The notes under the pieces are model-generated. The model worked only from the letters and a program-made list of their open reading frames with translations. It did no database searches and was not told the DNA's origin. A stretch of DNA of 64,000 bases, taken from contig NZ_AUDY01000008.1 of the NCBI RefSeq assembly GCF_000425705.1, positions 558,001 to 622,000 of the forward strand, read 5' to 3'. Position 1 is the stretch's first letter. Each line of letters opens with the position of its first letter. Made by a program: the position numbers and the translations under genes. Positions 62,069 through 64,000 of the stretch are shown piece by piece. This DNA comes from Halobacillus kuroshimensis DSM 18393. Its GTDB lineage: Bacteria; Bacillota; Bacilli; Bacillales; Halobacillaceae.

Positions 62069-63457
62069 GTGGAAAAACATCAACCAGCATTAGACATTCA
62101 TGAAGTTCCGGCAGCCGGAAAGTGGCTGACTTTAAGCCTGCAGCATTTGTTTGCGATGTTCGGCGCTACCATCCTTGTCCCTTTTCTGACTGGACTTTCC
62201 CCAGCCGTCGCTTTAGTATCCAGTGGATTTGGAACTCTCGCCTATCTGCTGATTACAAGAGGAAAGGTACCGGCCTATCTTGGTTCAAGCTTTGCCTTTA
62301 TTTATCCCATCATTGAAGTATCGAAGACGAGCGGAGCAGCCGGGGCCATGGTCGGAAGCTTTCTGACAGGCCTTGTATACGGGGCGGTCGCTCTCCTCAT
62401 CACTGTTTTTGGAACTAAATGGCTGATGAATCTGCTTCCGCCGATCGTCGTAGGCCCGGTCATCATCGTCATTGGTCTTGGGCTGGCTTCCACAGCGGTC
62501 GATATGGCCATGTACCTGCCTGGACAGGAAGAGAATGTATACAGCAGTGTGCACTTGACGACAGCTCTGGTCACCTTAGGGTTAACGGTCATCGCATCCA
62601 TCTTTTTCAAGGGGTTCTTCTCCCTGCTGCCCATCTTGTTCGGAATCGTCGGCGGATACATCTTTGCCTTATTCCAGGGTATTGTGGATACAACGGCCAT
62701 TCAAGCAGAATGGCAGGCACTCACTTCAGCAGATTCTGTGACAGGCTTTCTCGGAGCGTTCTTCCAAGTCCCTGACTTCATCGTTCCCTTTGTCGACTTC
62801 AGCCCATGGGGAGTGATCAGCTGGGAAATTGCCCTCCTGATGGTGCCTTTTGCCCTTGTTACGATTACAGAACATACAGGGGACCAAATGGTTCTTTCCA
62901 AAGTAGTGGGGCGGAACTTTTTGAAAAATCCGGGGCTTGATAAATCGATTCTCGGCGATGGAGCGGCCACTATGATCGCGTCCTGTCTGGGCGGTCCTCC
63001 GAATACGACATACGGGGAAAACATCGGCGTGCTTGCCATCACAAGAGTCTACAGCGTTTTCGTTATCGGAGGGGCAGCGGTCATCGCAGTCATCTTCGGT
63101 TTTATAGGAATGGTTACGGCTGTGATCGGGTCTGTCCCGTCGGCCGTTATGGGAGGGGTTTCCATTCTTCTTTTCGGAATTATCGCTTCCAGTGGACTAC
63201 GCATGCTGATTGATAATCAAATTGATTTTGGAGAAAAACGCAACCTGATTATAGCATCCATCATCCTTGTTCTCGGCGTAGGAGGCGCCTTCGTACAGGT
63301 CACCGAGGAGGTTCAGATCGCCGGAATGGCTCTGTCAGCAGTGATCGGTGTTTTCCTTCACCAAGTGCTGCCAGGAAAAGAAAAAGGCTATGGCAATGGA
63401 AAAATGTTTGAAGAACCTGAAGTGGAAGAGAAAAAAGAACAGCATGAAGTGGCATAA
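62069..63457 (+). CDS. pyrP: Uracil permease
   Basis: A 462-residue nucleobase:cation symporter (NCS2/UraA type) with about 12-14 helices importing uracil. The LQHLFAMFGATILVP opening (near 24-38), an EHTGDQ motif (near 267) and GGPPNTTYGENIG (near 308-320) are family markers. GTG 62069 lies 9 nt after GAGGAGG. Flanked by PyrR attenuators on both sides. Confidence 0.96.
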   Translation: MEKHQPALDIHEVPAAGKWLTLSLQHLFAMFGATILVPFLTGLSPAVALVSSGFGTLAYLLITRGKVPAYLGSSFAFIYPIIEVSKTSGAAGAMVGSFLTGLVYGAVALLITVFGTKWLMNLLPPIVVGPVIIVIGLGLASTAVDMAMYLPGQEENVYSSVHLTTALVTLGLTVIASIFFKGFFSLLPILFGIVGGYIFALFQGIVDTTAIQAEWQALTSADSVTGFLGAFFQVPDFIVPFVDFSPWGVISWEIALLMVPFALVTITEHTGDQMVLSKVVGRNFLKNPGLDKSILGDGAATMIASCLGGPPNTTYGENIGVLAITRVYSVFVIGGAAVIAVIFGFIGMVTAVIGSVPSAVMGGVSILLFGIIASSGLRMLIDNQIDFGEKRNLIIASIILVLGVGGAFVQVTEEVQIAGMALSAVIGVFLHQVLPGKEKGYGNGKMFEEPEVEEKKEQHEVA

Positions 63458-63474
63458 CCAAGAACACACGTTTT

Positions 63475-63572
63475 AATCGGGTCCCGTGAGGCCCGGAAAG
63501 GTGTACCAGGGAATGGCTCGTCTGCCTGTGCAGCGAGTGAGGCACCCCCGTACACCGGGGGTGCCTTTTTCT
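63475..63572 (+). promoter_or_regulatory. PyrR attenuator 3 (between pyrP and pyrB)
   Basis: PyrR loop GGGTCCCGTGAGGCCCGGAAAGG (63479-63491 and on to 63501), then a perfect 10-bp terminator stem (63541-63550 with 63556-63565) and five T. Same order as the third attenuator in B. subtilis. Confidence 0.92.
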
Positions 63573-63612
63573 TTGTATACCGGTCAAAATCATGAAGATC
63601 GGAGTGAAGGAT

Positions 63613-64000
63613 ATGCCGGTAGTCCAGCCTTTACAACATCTATTATCTATGAAGGAACTGAGCCCAGCGCAGATATTCCAGCTTATCGAGAGGGCGGAGC
63701 GTCTGAATCAGCCAGGGGATAATCCCTCTTACCATGGCAGGTTTGCTGCCAACCTTTTTTTAGAACCAAGCACACGGACTAAAGTAAGCTTCCAGATTGC
63801 TCAACGTAAATCAGGGTTTGAACTCATCGATCTGGAGGGGCGGGGGTCCAGCCTGACGAAGGGGGAAAGTCTTTATGATACGTTGAAAACGCTCGAATCC
63901 CTTGGAGTTGAACTGGCTGTCGTCCGACAGTCACAGACGGGTCTGCTTCAGCATTGTGCTTCACATTTAAATCTTACTCTGATCAACGCAGGGGATGGAT
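63613..64000 (+). CDS. pyrB: Aspartate carbamoyltransferase, N-terminal part (cut by window)
   Basis: The first 129 residues of the enzyme joining carbamoyl phosphate and aspartate. The carbamoyl-phosphate motif EPSTRTKVSFQIA (near 51-63) is intact, followed by GSSLTKGESLYDTLKTLESLG with the active-site Ser and Lys. ATG 63613 with GGAG (63601-63604) 8 nt upstream. The gene runs past the window end without a break. Confidence 0.95.
   Translation, partial: MPVVQPLQHLLSMKELSPAQIFQLIERAERLNQPGDNPSYHGRFAANLFLEPSTRTKVSFQIAQRKSGFELIDLEGRGSSLTKGESLYDTLKTLESLGVELAVVRQSQTGLLQHCASHLNLTLINAGDG

Overview
The window is a contiguous piece of a Firmicutes (Bacillaceae) chromosome. Gene order follows the Bacillus subtilis ykt-yla-pycA-cta-ylb-mra/mur/fts-spoIIG-ylm-pyr arc, ribosome binding sites are strong AGGAGG types, intrinsic terminators are abundant, and endospore genes are present (spoVD, spoVE, spoIIGA, sigE, sigG, ylbJ, ytvI, gerR/ylbO, ylbD). 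The MurE DNPR motif points to meso-diaminopimelate peptidoglycan. Several proteins have strongly acidic stretches, such as the DivIB tail. This fits a halotolerant or halophilic Bacillaceae lineage; the genus cannot be fixed from the sequence alone. No rRNA, tRNA, CRISPR array or prophage was seen.

Layout: 1-6064 holds small conserved genes (yktA end, yktB, ykzI, suhB/yktC, ylaF/H/I/J/L, glutaminase, ylaN). 6249-9692 is pyruvate carboxylase. 9788-10281 is a non-coding promoter region with a tandem ResD-like site, followed by the caa3 oxidase block ctaB-ctaC-ctaD-ctaE-ctaF and ctaG plus a DUF420 gene (to 16771). 16908-19875 carries a GNAT enzyme, YtvI, YugN and a CBS-pair protein. 19881-20487 is a decayed insertion sequence sitting in the CBS gene's terminator and flanked by a 24-bp direct repeat. 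20587-34338 is the ylb block (RicF/YlbF, RsmD, CoaD, YlbJ-N, TmcAL, RpmF, GerR, YlbP, PanE). 34572-36197 is bshC.

36359-52854 is the division and wall cluster: mraZ, rsmH, ftsL, pbpB, spoVD, murE, murF, mraY, murD, spoVE, divIB, ftsA, ftsZ. 53015-55526 is spoIIGA-sigE-sigG, and 55678-59686 is ylmC-D-E-sepF-ylmG-ylmH-divIVA. 59826-61204 is lspA-rluD. 61207 to the end is the PyrR-attenuated pyrimidine operon (pyrR, pyrP, start of pyrB) with three PyrR attenuators.

The most unusual points are these. (1) Several genes that normally sit in this syntenic arc are absent from their expected places: typA, phoH, ftsW, ctaA, murG/murB, ylxW/ylxX/sbp and ileS. (2) An IS1182-like remnant has duplicated a terminator hairpin. 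(3) spoIIGA has no ATG/GTG/TTG start downstream of its predicted promoter and probably starts at ATT. (4) The murD-spoVE junction can form two mutually exclusive hairpins, one of them terminator-like with its T-run touching the spoVE start codon. (5) Three GTGG repeats at 10-bp steps, resembling MraZ boxes, lie upstream of mraZ. No wholly new multi-gene system was recognised. The candidates for undescribed biology are regulatory leaders and two or three unrecognised proteins.
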